From Sisyra terminalis (lineage: Eukaryota > Arthropoda > Insecta > Neuroptera > Sisyridae): a stretch of 64,000 bases of DNA. The stretch spans positions 62,137,080-62,201,079 of the forward strand of contig OY292276.1 of NCBI GenBank assembly GCA_958496175.1. The letters are read 5' to 3'. The notes below the pieces were generated by a model. That model saw only the letters and a program-made list of their open reading frames with translations, was not told the DNA's origin and searched no databases. Of the stretch, positions 47,068 through 58,101 are shown piece after piece (position 1 is the first letter of the stretch; every line of letters starts with the position of its first letter). The position numbers were made by a program, and so were the translations under genes.

Positions 47068-49092
47068 CATAAGGTAATCCACAATGTTATACTGTCCCTA
47101 CTAAATTTGGCATCCCTTATTCAAACACACAAATAATTCAATTAAAAAAGTGAAATTTTTCAATGATTTTGCAATTTGGCATTGCATTCAAACTCGACAA
47201 AGTGCAACTTGCTGTCCATCAGATACAGAGATCAGTGGATAAATCAAAAAAAAAAATGCTTCAACAAATTTCCAAACTTCCAAAATTTCCCTAACCACTT
47301 AACCTTAACTATCAACAAGTAGTTTCAGATGCACTTACATTTACGAAGAGCTTCCCACTGACGTCACATCCAACTCAATGTCACCAGATGCACCATTGCA
47401 AATCCCAAATCACCAAAATTCCATTGCGGATCTAAAAAAACAAACAAACAACATTGATTAATAATTCCTCAGAAAAAAAAAACCTTAATATAAAAATGTA
47501 CCAAACAATAAAAGTCAATAGCATCAAAGTTGGCATCAACTTTAATGGACCAAAAAGCCAAACATCAAATTGTGGAAAGCCGAAAATTTTTCACTAAACA
47601 CTAAATCAAAACACTCAACTACACATAAATCATAAAATTGCATTACAAACTGCAATAATTGCAGTGATTAATGCAAATTAAAAATGCCCAAAAAAAGTGA
47701 CAGCGCGATCCGAATCGATTCACTTAATGGCGACCCTTTATCATCACGGCGATGCGTCATTGTTTTTCGACGATCACGGCTCCGCCAAGGTCTCTTGGCC
47801 GGAAGGAAATTCAAATTTTGACAAAGGAAATATTTTAATCTTATTCTTTCCGGTAACCTTTATCAAAAAAAAAATCTTTCAATTTAATATCGAGAATGAA
47901 CATTTTTTTTTCCAATTTTTCCAATTTAGTGTTTTGGATGCAATGATTGTAAGTGCACTACGGAGAGAGGGAGAGAAAGAGAGATGGAAGATTGTTTTGA
48001 TCAAATTCGAGATGATGCAATTAGGTCCGCATAGGCCATCTATCGCAAATAGGTGACACTAAGAAAAATCTAAGTTTCTAGCGCAATTATTCAAAAATAT
48101 TATTTTTTAATTTAAAAATTTAAAACAGTGGTTAATGATTTCAAAGATTTGTAATTTTGAAAATTTTTTCGACAATTATCGAATTGAATTTTTTAAAAGT
48201 TATGACCTACGTGTAAATTTCAACCACTTGTTTCACCATTTGTGACAGGAAATTTAAATATATATATATATACATTAGACTGATTCAAAAAAAAAAAAGC
48301 TTAGATTATAGTTCTTTTTTCTGCCACTAACAGACAAATATTGATAACGTGCCAAGGGTCACTTGGATTTTAAAAAGGTATTCCAATCTAGCAATCCATG
48401 AAAAAAAATCTATAAATATTTATATTTCAAACAAATATTTTTGTTTGAACTTCTGTTCAAATTTATTATTATAGTAAATTATATTACATAAATTGGGCCG
48501 CAATATATTCTATACATTGTATACACACTAGACTGATTAAAAAAAAATGATGAATTTTTTTACCTTAATTATATCGAAAATATTGTTGGGAATGACAAAA
48601 AAAAATCCTTTGAAAGTTTAAGCTCTTAATATTAAGTATTAAGAGGTGCCGCATCGCAAAATTCGATTTTCCATTTAAATAACTTGGGAACAATATTCTC
48701 TTGCATTTTGGAATTTTATAGCTCACGTCAAAGACAATATTTCGGAATGATCAAGGTATATTCTTGTAGAAAATTGAACGATCTACAAAAAAAATCTCGT
48801 ACAAGTTTTTGATATATTTATTCCTTCAAAAGTTATTCGAGGTTATTGAACTACAGAGAAATTTTAAATTTTTTTCAATTTTTTGACGCAACCATCAATT
48901 TTATGAGAATATTTTATAGGACATTTTTTGTAGAGCACTTTTTTCCCTATAACTTATCTCCATAAAAGTTTTTGATATTTTTCACAGGTCTTAAGTTATT
49001 TGCATTAAACTGAAAATTCATTGAATTATTATATTTTTAACATGAAAATTATTTTTTTTATTTTAATCTAAATAACTTAGGACCTGTGAAAA
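47068..49092 (+). repeat. 2-kb direct duplication, copy B
   Basis: Partner of 19929-21955. The GC-rich patch is intact at 47700-47820, and a CRE octamer sits at 47359-47366. Unlike copy A, it continues into a second, inverted arm (about 49070-49299). Confidence 0.85.
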
Positions 49093-49299
49093 ATATCAAA
49101 AACTTTTATAGAGATAAGTTATAGAAAAAAAAGTGCTCTACAAAAAATATCCTATAAAATTTTCCCATAAAATTGATGGTTGCGTCAAAAAATTGAAAAA
49201 AATATTAAAATACCTCTTTAGTTTAACTTTGACCTCGAATAACTTTTGAAGGAATAAATATATCGAAAACTTGTAAGAGACCTTTTTTGTAGATCGTTC
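48776..49299. repeat. Complete foldback (two inverted arms)
   Basis: Left arm 48776-49002 and right arm 49070-49299 are inverted copies (GAACGATCTACAAAAAA; GACGCAACCATCAATTTTATG; TTGATATTTTTCACAGG). The loop is about 65 bp. Its duplicate at 21.6-21.95 kb has only the left arm. Confidence 0.85.
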
Positions 49300-49837
49300 A
49301 TTCGTAGCGCCATTTATGAAAGCATAAATTTGGGGTGAACTAATTGATGGAAGAGAAACTGATACACAAAAGTTTCTTTTTTCTGAAGTTGGCAACTGAA
49401 GCAATCAAAATAAGTAAAAGTCAAGCACTTATTTGTGTAGACTGACGTTCATTGGCACTCAATTGTTTTAGTTACCATAAAAAATGCCTACATAGACGGC
49501 GCTTCGTATGCTACATTAGATTTTTCTTATTTCATTTTGGCACCATATGAATGGTCTATTAATTGATGTTTTTTTTTCTAGATCTTAGATAATCGAATTT
49601 TTGCACTTTAAGCCATTCCTATTCTTCAAATTGAACCTATGTTAATGGTAACCGAATTCAGGCATGACAATCTTATGGTTTACGATTTGAAATCCGCATA
49701 GGTCATTTATGAGAAGATAATATATAAAAAAGTACTTCAATTTGGAATGCATGATGGTAAATATATCAAGATGTGGCTCCGCCACTAGTGTGATTACAGT
49801 ACTAATCTAAGGTAATATAAAAGGAGATATTCCAATC
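49300..49837. other. Unassigned DNA with a GTGGC(T/G)CCGCCAC repeat
   Basis: The first of three GC-rich palindromic 14-mers lies at 49771-49790. Otherwise nothing recognised. Confidence 0.4.
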
Positions 49838-49991
49838 CAAAGTTTATAAAATACACAGGTGGCCTCATGCGCCACCTGACGTATTCAGAAGAAATTCATA
49901 CATATCTTTAGACTGATTCAAATTTCAAATTTCTTCGTATAACGTCATTATTTTTTTCTAATGGGACAACCTGTGTAATTGATAAACCTTG
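49838..49991. mobile_element. MITE with 9-bp target duplication, copy 4
   Basis: Begins CAAAGTTTATAAAATACACA and ends TGTGTAATTGATAAACCTTG. Flanks ATTCCAATC and ATTTCAATC match at 8 of 9. It is inserted between two direct repeats of a GTGGCGCCGCCAC-containing sequence. Confidence 0.8.
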
Positions 49992-51504
49992 ATTTCAATC
50001 TTGCAATGTTTGATAAGAAAATTGTCAACATGTGGCGCCGCCACAAGTGGATCTACAATACTAACTGAAACAATATATCTTTATAGTGAAGGATAAAATT
50101 AGTACTCTAGACACATTTGTGGCGGCGCCACATCTTAACGCCTTCTTATCTAAAGAGAAAAAAAATACCTTCGTATATTTGACCTTAGTTTAAGAGCACT
50201 AAAGGATCAGCAATCATAAATTTGTTTTTTTTTTTTTAAATTTAATTTGAAGCCACATTTATTGTTCTTCGTTTTGCCCTAAAATTTCCTTTTGGCCAAA
50301 ATTTGCTCACTGGATTTCAGTTGATCTAAGAGAGATGTTGATATAAATATACACAATTTATAAAATTTTATTGATTTATGTTTGAGTGGAAATTTCATAA
50401 ATTTTGGTGGCAAGCAAATCCTTTCACATTGTTGTGACACCGATTGATTTATTTTGGCGTTACACTTTGTATATTGCAAGTAAGTAGTATATTTTTGCGG
50501 CAACCACATTAATAATTCATGGTGGCAGCAGTGATGCTGACGAGGGGGGGAGGCGGGAGCGGTGGTGGTTTATACCTCAAATTTTAAACTTTTTAAAAGT
50601 ATGTTCTTGCGAATTAAATTTTGGCATCACATATGAGTGTCCGAGACGATCAATAAATCAATCAACGTTTACAACGGAAAAATTGACAAAGACACAAAAA
50701 GCTCAAGTTGAATGGATTTTCGTGACGAATATGGAACAATAAAGCTTGAAGATTTAAAGTATAAGTTGCACTTGAAATTTTGACTCAAAAGCTCTAAATT
50801 TTAAAGTATGTTTTTATAATATAAATGAATGGTTTGGATTTTTTTTCATACGGAAAATATGTGAAGAAAATTAAGAATCAGTGATTCCCATATTCTTGGG
50901 TTTTGGTACACATCTATGAATGTACGTCCAGAGACGGTCGATATTTATTACTCAGACGTTGGGAACCACTGATCTAGACGGACTAGCTATATTGGCACCT
51001 GGTTTTACTAATTAGTACTAAAAAGTACTCAAATCCTATTTTTTCAAGAAATTCATTTTATAACGAAAAGGTAGGAGAAGAAAAAAACGTGTTTTAAATC
51101 CTTTGCCAACCTTAAAAGAAAACAGTGGTTCCTAACAAAGAAATCCAGTAAAACCAGGCAATTCCGTAAAAGTTACTTCATCCTTTTTCAGTTAAAGTAA
51201 ATCCTGGAATCCCAAATCAATGACTAATTAATTTAATTACTTTTTTTCCAGTAAATTTTACAAAAATTTCAACAAGTGGACTCCATAAGTCTAGCAGAGA
51301 TACCATATCATCAGTCAAAAGTTTTAACTTGCTAAGTCCATTTTTAGTGATTTTTTTTCTTTTTTTCCACCAGGAATATAATACGAAATACTAAACATAT
51401 AAATTTCTATCGAATGATAAGCTGATAAATCACTTTAAATATAGAAATAATAAAACAAAAACCTGCTCAAAATAAGATTTTTTCGCTGACTTTGAACAGT
51501 TATA
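49992..51504. other. Unassigned DNA
   Basis: GC-rich 14-mers at about 50030-50049 and, inverted, 50112-50133. A short G-rich patch lies near 50540. No coding signal in the rest. Confidence 0.4.
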
Positions 51505-51970
51505 CGGTGTATACAATATATAGAATATATTGCGGTCCAATTTATGTGGTATAATTTAATATACATAATATATACAAATCATATCATAAATTTGAACAGA
51601 AGTTTAAACAAAAATATTTGTGACGTATTACCCAGGATATTGGTTTTTCTAAACATTGAAATTTCAAAATTTTCTATGGACAGAAGTTCAAACAAAAATA
51701 TTCGTGACGTATTGCCCAGATACGTATTTCGATTGCCAAGCAATCTTCCTCAGTGGTCATCAAGTAGTTTGGATCACTCCGTAACTGCTCTGTGATGATT
51801 CTTGAAAGATTGCTTGGCAATCGAAATACGTATCTGGGCAATACGTCACGAAATATTTTTGTTTGAACTTTTGTTCAAATTTATTTTTTATGGTATGATT
51901 TATATATATTATTATATCAGATTACACTACATAAATAGGACCACAATATAATCTATATATTTTATACACA
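51505..51970. repeat. Head-to-head pair of the CTGATGA/GAAA repeat
   Basis: A minus-strand copy (51505-51745) and a plus-strand copy (51800-51970) converge, giving inverted TTCGATTGCCAAGCAATCTT and GATTGCTTGGCAATCGAAAT. Within the first, a 110-bp section is duplicated (GACGTATTACCCAGG and GACGTATTGCCCAGA). Confidence 0.75.
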
Positions 51971-52710
51971 AAAAAACCGCTTTTTATACTAACTTAAGTA
52001 GCTTACATTCATTTTTTTTTCCTTCCCTTGTAAAAACCCTCATAATGGACTTAGCAAAATAACACTTTAGTGTTTAGGAAAGTTTTTCTACTAGAAATTG
52101 TCTACCTCCCAATTATATAACACGTTATAAATACGTATTTTTGCTCCCTTCCTCTGATTAAAATTTTAGCCAGGCCTACTTATATTTTTTTAAAAAAAAA
52201 GTGCAAATTTCCAGTAGATCAGTACAAGTGATTAACATTTTCTAGACAAATGACAGACTTTTCAAACATACCCTTATCATAAAATTCAGAAAAAAAAATG
52301 ATCCAGATGCATGTTTTAAAGCTCTTGAGAACTATGTCAGATTCAATGTACTTGAACACATATTTAAACAGACATGCGACATCATAACATCCTTGACTCT
52401 TCACGGACTTCTTTGATTGATTCAATAGAAAAAATTGACTGTCGAAATAAATGAATTCGAGACACTTTCTTCTGTTTTTCTTGCCTAGGCAATTGGATCT
52501 CTTTCTGCGTTTCCTTTTTGAATTTGGAATAGGTGTCACGTAGAAAAACATATACCTAGTAATTAGTATAGAGTTTTAGTGATAGAAATAGGGTTATAGT
52601 CTTAAGATCCAAGGTTTATAAAATTTTCTACTTTGTTTTTTTTTTATTTAATTCGCGAATAAATCGGTCCATAATGAAAAAATGAAAATTTAGCCACAAA
52701 AGAGAGAATA
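51971..52710. other. Unassigned DNA with a 110-codon minus-strand ORF
   Basis: The ORF at 52219-52551 (minus) has a basic KRKRRKR stretch and varied composition, but no recognised domain, and is about as long as expected by chance in this composition. Confidence 0.3.
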
Positions 52711-52858
52711 CAAGGTTTATAAAATACACAGGTGGCCTCATGGTGACTACGTGATAAGAAATTCGTATATATCTTCAGACTGATTCAAATTTCAAAATTC
52801 TTCGTATGACGTCATTTTTTTTTTCTAATGGGACAACCTGTGTATTTTACAAAGCTTG
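52711..52858. mobile_element. MITE (9-bp-TSD family), copy 5
   Basis: Begins CAAGGTTTATAAAATACACA and ends TGTGTATTTTACAAAGCTTG, with a CRE octamer at 52807-52814. Flanks do not match, so one end is probably rearranged. Confidence 0.75.
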
Positions 52859-53049
52859 CTTAAGACCTACTTATGTTTACAAGTAAGAAATATGGAAGCA
52901 ATTTAATTGATTAGGCGACAATCGAAACTTTCGGTCAACGCAATTGCAGTGCGTGTAAATTTACACATAGTACCTATACAAGACATTTAGCGATTGGGAA
53001 ACATTTGGTCTTTTTTTTTTTTTTTTTTTTTTGTTTTTGTCTTTCAATG

Positions 53050-54070
53050 TTAAAATCTCACCACAGAACCGTTTTACGTTAATGGAAATACGATAATAAA
53101 TTACTTAGCACGATGATCTTTGAGTGGCGGCGGCGGCGGTGGCGGCGGTAAGCGGAGGCCGATGGATTTTTCATAATATTTTTTTTTTTTTTATTTGATT
53201 TTTTTAAATGGATTTTTTGAAAGCTGCTTTTAAACTTGGCGCTGACAGGCGCCGCCAATTTCTGTACTTTATTATCGCTCAACTAGTATATCCTACACAC
53301 GTGTTCCGTTCCGAATTCGAAAAGTTCATATACATACAAATGCACAGATGTTTGCATTTTAATTGTCATAATTCATATCTGAAATTTATTGAGACAATGT
53401 TTCGTCTTCGCTTGCATAATGCCAACGAATTAATTCTATGAATATCTCTGGAAATTTCAATTTTAAATTAGCGCCACGAGTGCATATAGCCTATGTCTAT
53501 ATCTAAACGCCCCCGTTTGCCGTTGCATACGATTCGGGGATAACAATCAGGATTAGTGAGGATGTGTGTGATTAGTAGATCGCTTTTCCAACCCCCAAAG
53601 TTTGTCCAACTTGAATCCGACAGTTTCTAGATTGTTGGAACATTAAATATCCCTTCGATGCACTGTAAACCCCACCCCCATTCCACCCCCCAGTTCAACA
53701 CCCACACCCTTGTTATTGTACTTACGTAGTAGTAGTAGTAGTAGTAGTGTAATATGTAATATAAGCGGAACACGAAATTCATGAATATCCCAATGTAATT
53801 TCACTAACAGCCAACGTTTAAGCGAAAACGCGTCGCTGACCACGAAATGCTCTCTCATCATCCTCATCGTCATCGTCACTCTCTTCTAACGCAAACTTTT
53901 CGATAAATGTAAATATCAATTTGCATTTATTATATGCTTACTTGCACGCCACGGCTCCAATATCAATTCGTACAATTGATTATTTTCTCGCCGTCCCTCT
54001 CAAGTCCATTTCTATGCCAATCAACCATCCTTGTCCTACCCGATTGATAAAGTTCGATTCGAAAGTTTTC
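53050..54070. other. Low-repeat island with GGC repeat
   Basis: GGCGGCGGCGGCGG at about 53126, TAG repeat 53726-53748 and a C-rich stretch 53670-53691. It is preceded by T22 (53011-53032). A 77-codon ORF (53208-53441) has varied composition but is unrecognised. No gene model was possible. Confidence 0.35.
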
Positions 54071-54276
54071 ACCAAAAAAAAAAAAAGCCTAAGCTAAAAA
54101 AGAAAAGCAAGCTTTGCGAAGCAAAACTCAATAGACGCACTCTTCATAAGCGCCGACTAAAATTTTTTCGAAAGGAAACGGAGGGGGGGGGGATTTAATT
54201 TATGATAGGAGAACCAAATATGGATTCAATAGATGCAACTAATCGACTAAACCTAAAAAAAAGAGTGTATACAATA

Positions 54277-55518
54277 TCAATACGAATATATAAAATTCTT
54301 ACGTCTGTCTGTACATTTCGATTTTGAACCCAATTTTAGGGTAAATATTTGTTTCATGAGGCCCTTATTCCAAATTTAACATTTTTAAAATTTTTGTCTG
54401 TCTGTCTGTCTGTGTGTCCCGATTTAACTAAAAAACGGAACTACCGAATTTCATGAAATTTGGTATTAAGATACAACACAATTTCCCACAGACTATAGGC
54501 TACTTCTCATTCCAAAAAAATAATAAGGGAAGGTATTCCCTAGGGATGGAAACATAAATTTTTACACTAGACAGGTGAGTTTTTTTTAGGGTACCCAATT
54601 TTAGGGTAAATATTTGTAATTCCAAATTTAACATTTTTAAAATTTTTGTCTGTCTGTCTGTGTGTGTGTGTCCCGATTTAACTAAAGAATGGAACAACCG
54701 AATTTAATGAAATTTGATATTAAGATACAACACAATTTCCCACAGACTATAGGCTACTTATCATGCCAAAAAAATATTAAGGGAAGGTATTCCCGAGGAA
54801 TGAAAACATACATTTTTACTTTAGACAAGTGAGTTATATATCATTGGAAAGGTAATTTAAAAGTGAAAAACTGATCTGTATTAATATTTTTAGTTGAACT
54901 AATAAAAAGCACAGTTATTTAATTCAAAGTACAAAAAATTGCCTTTTTGAAATATAAATGTTTTTAAAGATAATAATCTGACAGTATTTTATTTTTTTTT
55001 ACAAAGGTGTTGTAAATAGATCCTTAGGATTGATCAGTAAGGAAATATTAACGAAAAAAATGTAATAGTAATACTAATAATAGTAATAAAGTTTAAAATA
55101 AAAACGTTTTTAAAACCGTGCATATATAAAATGGTGTATTTATATACTCCTCTGATTGATGAAATTTTAATATTCGGTGTATTCCTTATAAGAAGTAGGC
55201 ATATGATATGAGATTTTTTTAAAAATAATCTGTAAAAATATTTTTAGTTGAACTGATAAAAACACGGTAAATTCAATTTAAAGTTTAAAAAATTGCCTCT
55301 TGGAAATATAAACCTTTATATATAATATAGACCCTGTGTCTTTTTAGACAAATGTATCTTTTTGAAGTTGACAAAATAGTGGTTTTAAATATGATTATCT
55401 TTTTCGTAAATGAAATAAGAAAAATAATAATTTTCATATACCACTACAAATAGCAAATCTAAAAAGAAAACATAATCTACACCTACGTTACGCAGACGAA
55501 GTCGCGGGGATCAGCTAG
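54277..55518 (+). mobile_element. Helitron-like non-autonomous element, copy 5 (complete ends)
   Basis: Starts TCAATACGAATATATAAAAT after an A and ends GCGGGGATCAGCTAG before a T. GTCTGTCTGTCTGTCTGTG near 54394 and an internal 300-bp direct repeat (about 54330-54530 against 54595-54790, both with TTCCCACAGACTATAGGCTA) show an internal duplication. It lacks the MITE and foldback arm. Confidence 0.65.
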
Positions 55519-55522
55519 TATA

Positions 55523-56095
55523 AAATATATTGCAGTCCAATTTATTAACATAAACTTGAACAGAAGTTCAAACAAAAATATTCGTGACGACGTATTGTCC
55601 AGTTACGTATTTCGATTGCCAAGCAATCTTCATCAGTGGTCATCAAGTAGTTTGGATCACTCCGTAACTGCTTTGTGATGATTCACCAGTTTAAAATTTT
55701 AATTTTTAATTTATCTTTGATCTCTGTTGCACATATCAAATGTGGTGTAGTAAAACAAAGCACACAAAAACACAATCGAACGTATGCGCATGTCCAATGC
55801 AAGAGAGACAAAAATATTACAAAACAATGTAGAGCAAGAGAGTGGGAATGCTCTATGGTCACGCTTTTTCTTGGGCTTGTGCAATATATATAATGATGTG
55901 AAAAAATAATCGATTATTTCTTCTATACAAATCGGTATTATAAATAATTGATTAACTGATTAAACGATTTTTTTAGTTCAATGTCGATTTTTACGTCCGG
56001 AACCCTTTTGAATCCAGACAGGAGTCCGGAGTGGACTGTTCTTTTCACGACTTTTGATCATTATTTACAATTTTCAATTATTAAATCATAGGTCT
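55523..56095 (-). repeat. Dispersed CTGATGA/GAAA repeat, copy at 55.6 kb, with associated 3' block
   Basis: TTCGATTGCCAAGCAATCTT at 55602-55628, then GTAGTTTGGATCACTCCG. The block 55950-56095 is an inverted copy of 33550-33720, suggesting that both belong to one larger element. Confidence 0.6.
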
Positions 56096-57260
56096 AATAA
56101 TTGCATGGTAGGGCGATAAGAATATATCTTTTTTATCGTGATTATTTTAGAAGTCATATTTTTTTTTGGGATGACTTTGAAATATGAATTCCCGTCTTTA
56201 TTCTAATGCGACTATATTTAAGATTTCTACATTGTGTTGTTCTATGTTATTCCTCGACTTAGTAGGCTTTCCTGATAAAGCAAGGCATTCTTTGACCAAA
56301 TTTAATAATAGTTTGTAAAAGAGAAATAAACGATAGGAAAGCTAGTAAAAATGACGAAGATAAAATACTTTTTTTTAATTTGGTTATTATCATAGGGTTT
56401 TAGACTAAAAAATAATGAATCCAATGATCCTGTCCTCTACTTTATTCAATGTTTAGTCCCTGAAGTTCAATGTTTAGCCACTTTTCAGGACTTTATTCCT
56501 TAATTATTTTATATTTCCTTAATTATTAATTATATTCCTTATTTATTTTATTCCTTAATTTAAGTCCTTAATTATATGATATAGGTCTACTAATTGTATG
56601 ATAGGGTCATAGGGATAGCTGCAAAAATGATATCTAAAGTCTATAACTAAAAAAGGATTCAAAATTTCTTTCTAGCTAAAAATTTACAAACCACAAATTG
56701 ATTATATTAATTCGTTATAGAAGTGACTTAATTTTTATCGATGCAGCTTAACTAAAAGTCATTTTTATTGAACCAAAGACTTTCGAATCAACTTGCAGTC
56801 CACAACCCATAAGATTATTACAATCTACGTATACAAATATTGGCGTTTATTAACTACCCCATTTACATAAGGGATGAACCATCGATAGGGCTGATTTTTT
56901 GGACATTTAATTTGTCAATTGATATTCTTTATTTAACCAGGACGAGAGAAAAAAGGCAAAAATATCGAACAAAACCGCTCCCATATTAATTCAATTCAAT
57001 TTCTATGCGAATGAATTTTTGTATATTTTTGCAATTCATAAAATTTTCCGGTCGAATAAGTCTAATTGAAACCAAATATCAACGGGGCATTAATATATTG
57101 TATATGGAAGACAGGAAGAAAAAAACCGGGGAAAATGCCAATTTTTTCCTTCACCTCTCTATCGGGCTGGAAATGCAAATATTGTGATATGAGGTTGAAC
57201 GAAATTTGCGATGATTTGAAATTGAAATTATTTTCGAGGTTTTACGAGGAGTTCGATTGA
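56096..57260. other. AT-rich DNA with a TTCCTTAATTATT minisatellite
   Basis: At 56495-56580 TTCCTTAATTATTTTA-like units recur four or five times. Otherwise unassigned. Confidence 0.45.
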
Positions 57261-58101
57261 TTGAAATGGGATGAAAGTTTCAAGCTTTGGCCTCTTCAGT
57301 TTCTCATTTCCGGCACTTGGAATATACTGCAATGTTCCCAACCCCCCAACCCCAACCCTTAACTATTTTAAACTTAAAACTGTTGTCACATTAGTTTTAT
57401 ACTTGCAAAATGTTTGGGAGATTTTTATTTAGTTAGGGGAGAGGCTAAAACGTTTGAGAAATGCTGACAACATGGAAATATGCATTTCAACAATATTCCC
57501 GTTTGAATCCCACGTCGGCAAACAGGCCCGGTCCGTGATGCATTTTCTAATAAATGTAATGGATATGGGGGGAGGGGCGCAGCACAGGGATGTGTGGCAG
57601 GGTGGAGGGTGACAGATGATTATGATGCCGGGGATAATAGGGCCAGGAGACAAGCGACAACCGCAATGGGGACATTTTACGTTATGTTTGTCTCATTGAA
57701 CCAAATTTATGGGCTAATGACGTAAGATTTATTTCGCCAAATCGAATTAATCTACGATCATCGTAATAATTCTGGACAACACTCCAATGCCAACCTAACG
57801 AAATTAACTTCTTTCTTTGTCCTCGATTCTTCGTCGGTCAATTAGGTATACCTAACACTTGCGTGGATAATTCAATGGGAACAAGACAATACACATGTTT
57901 CTTCATCCCCGATGGGAATTTCATATTTAACGTCAACTTCTTTAAGAAGAAGAAAAAAAAACGTACACATGTAAATGTGATAGTAATTAATTTCAATATT
58001 TATAATTGCCGGTTGTTAATATGCATAATTATATGACTACCGATGCTGGTACAACCACCAACAGTCAACACGGAAGAACATAATTCTTTGCTAACTCTAT
58101 G
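57261..58101. other. Low-repeat island
   Basis: C-rich G-quadruplex-type tract on the minus strand at 57337-57358 and G-rich GGGGGGAGGGGCGCAG near 57568. No gene was recognised. Confidence 0.35.

Noticed and set aside
57337..57358. CCCAACCCCCCAACCCC tract considered as telomeric repeat
   Set aside because: It is not a regular TTAGG or TTAGGG array and is only about 22 bp long.
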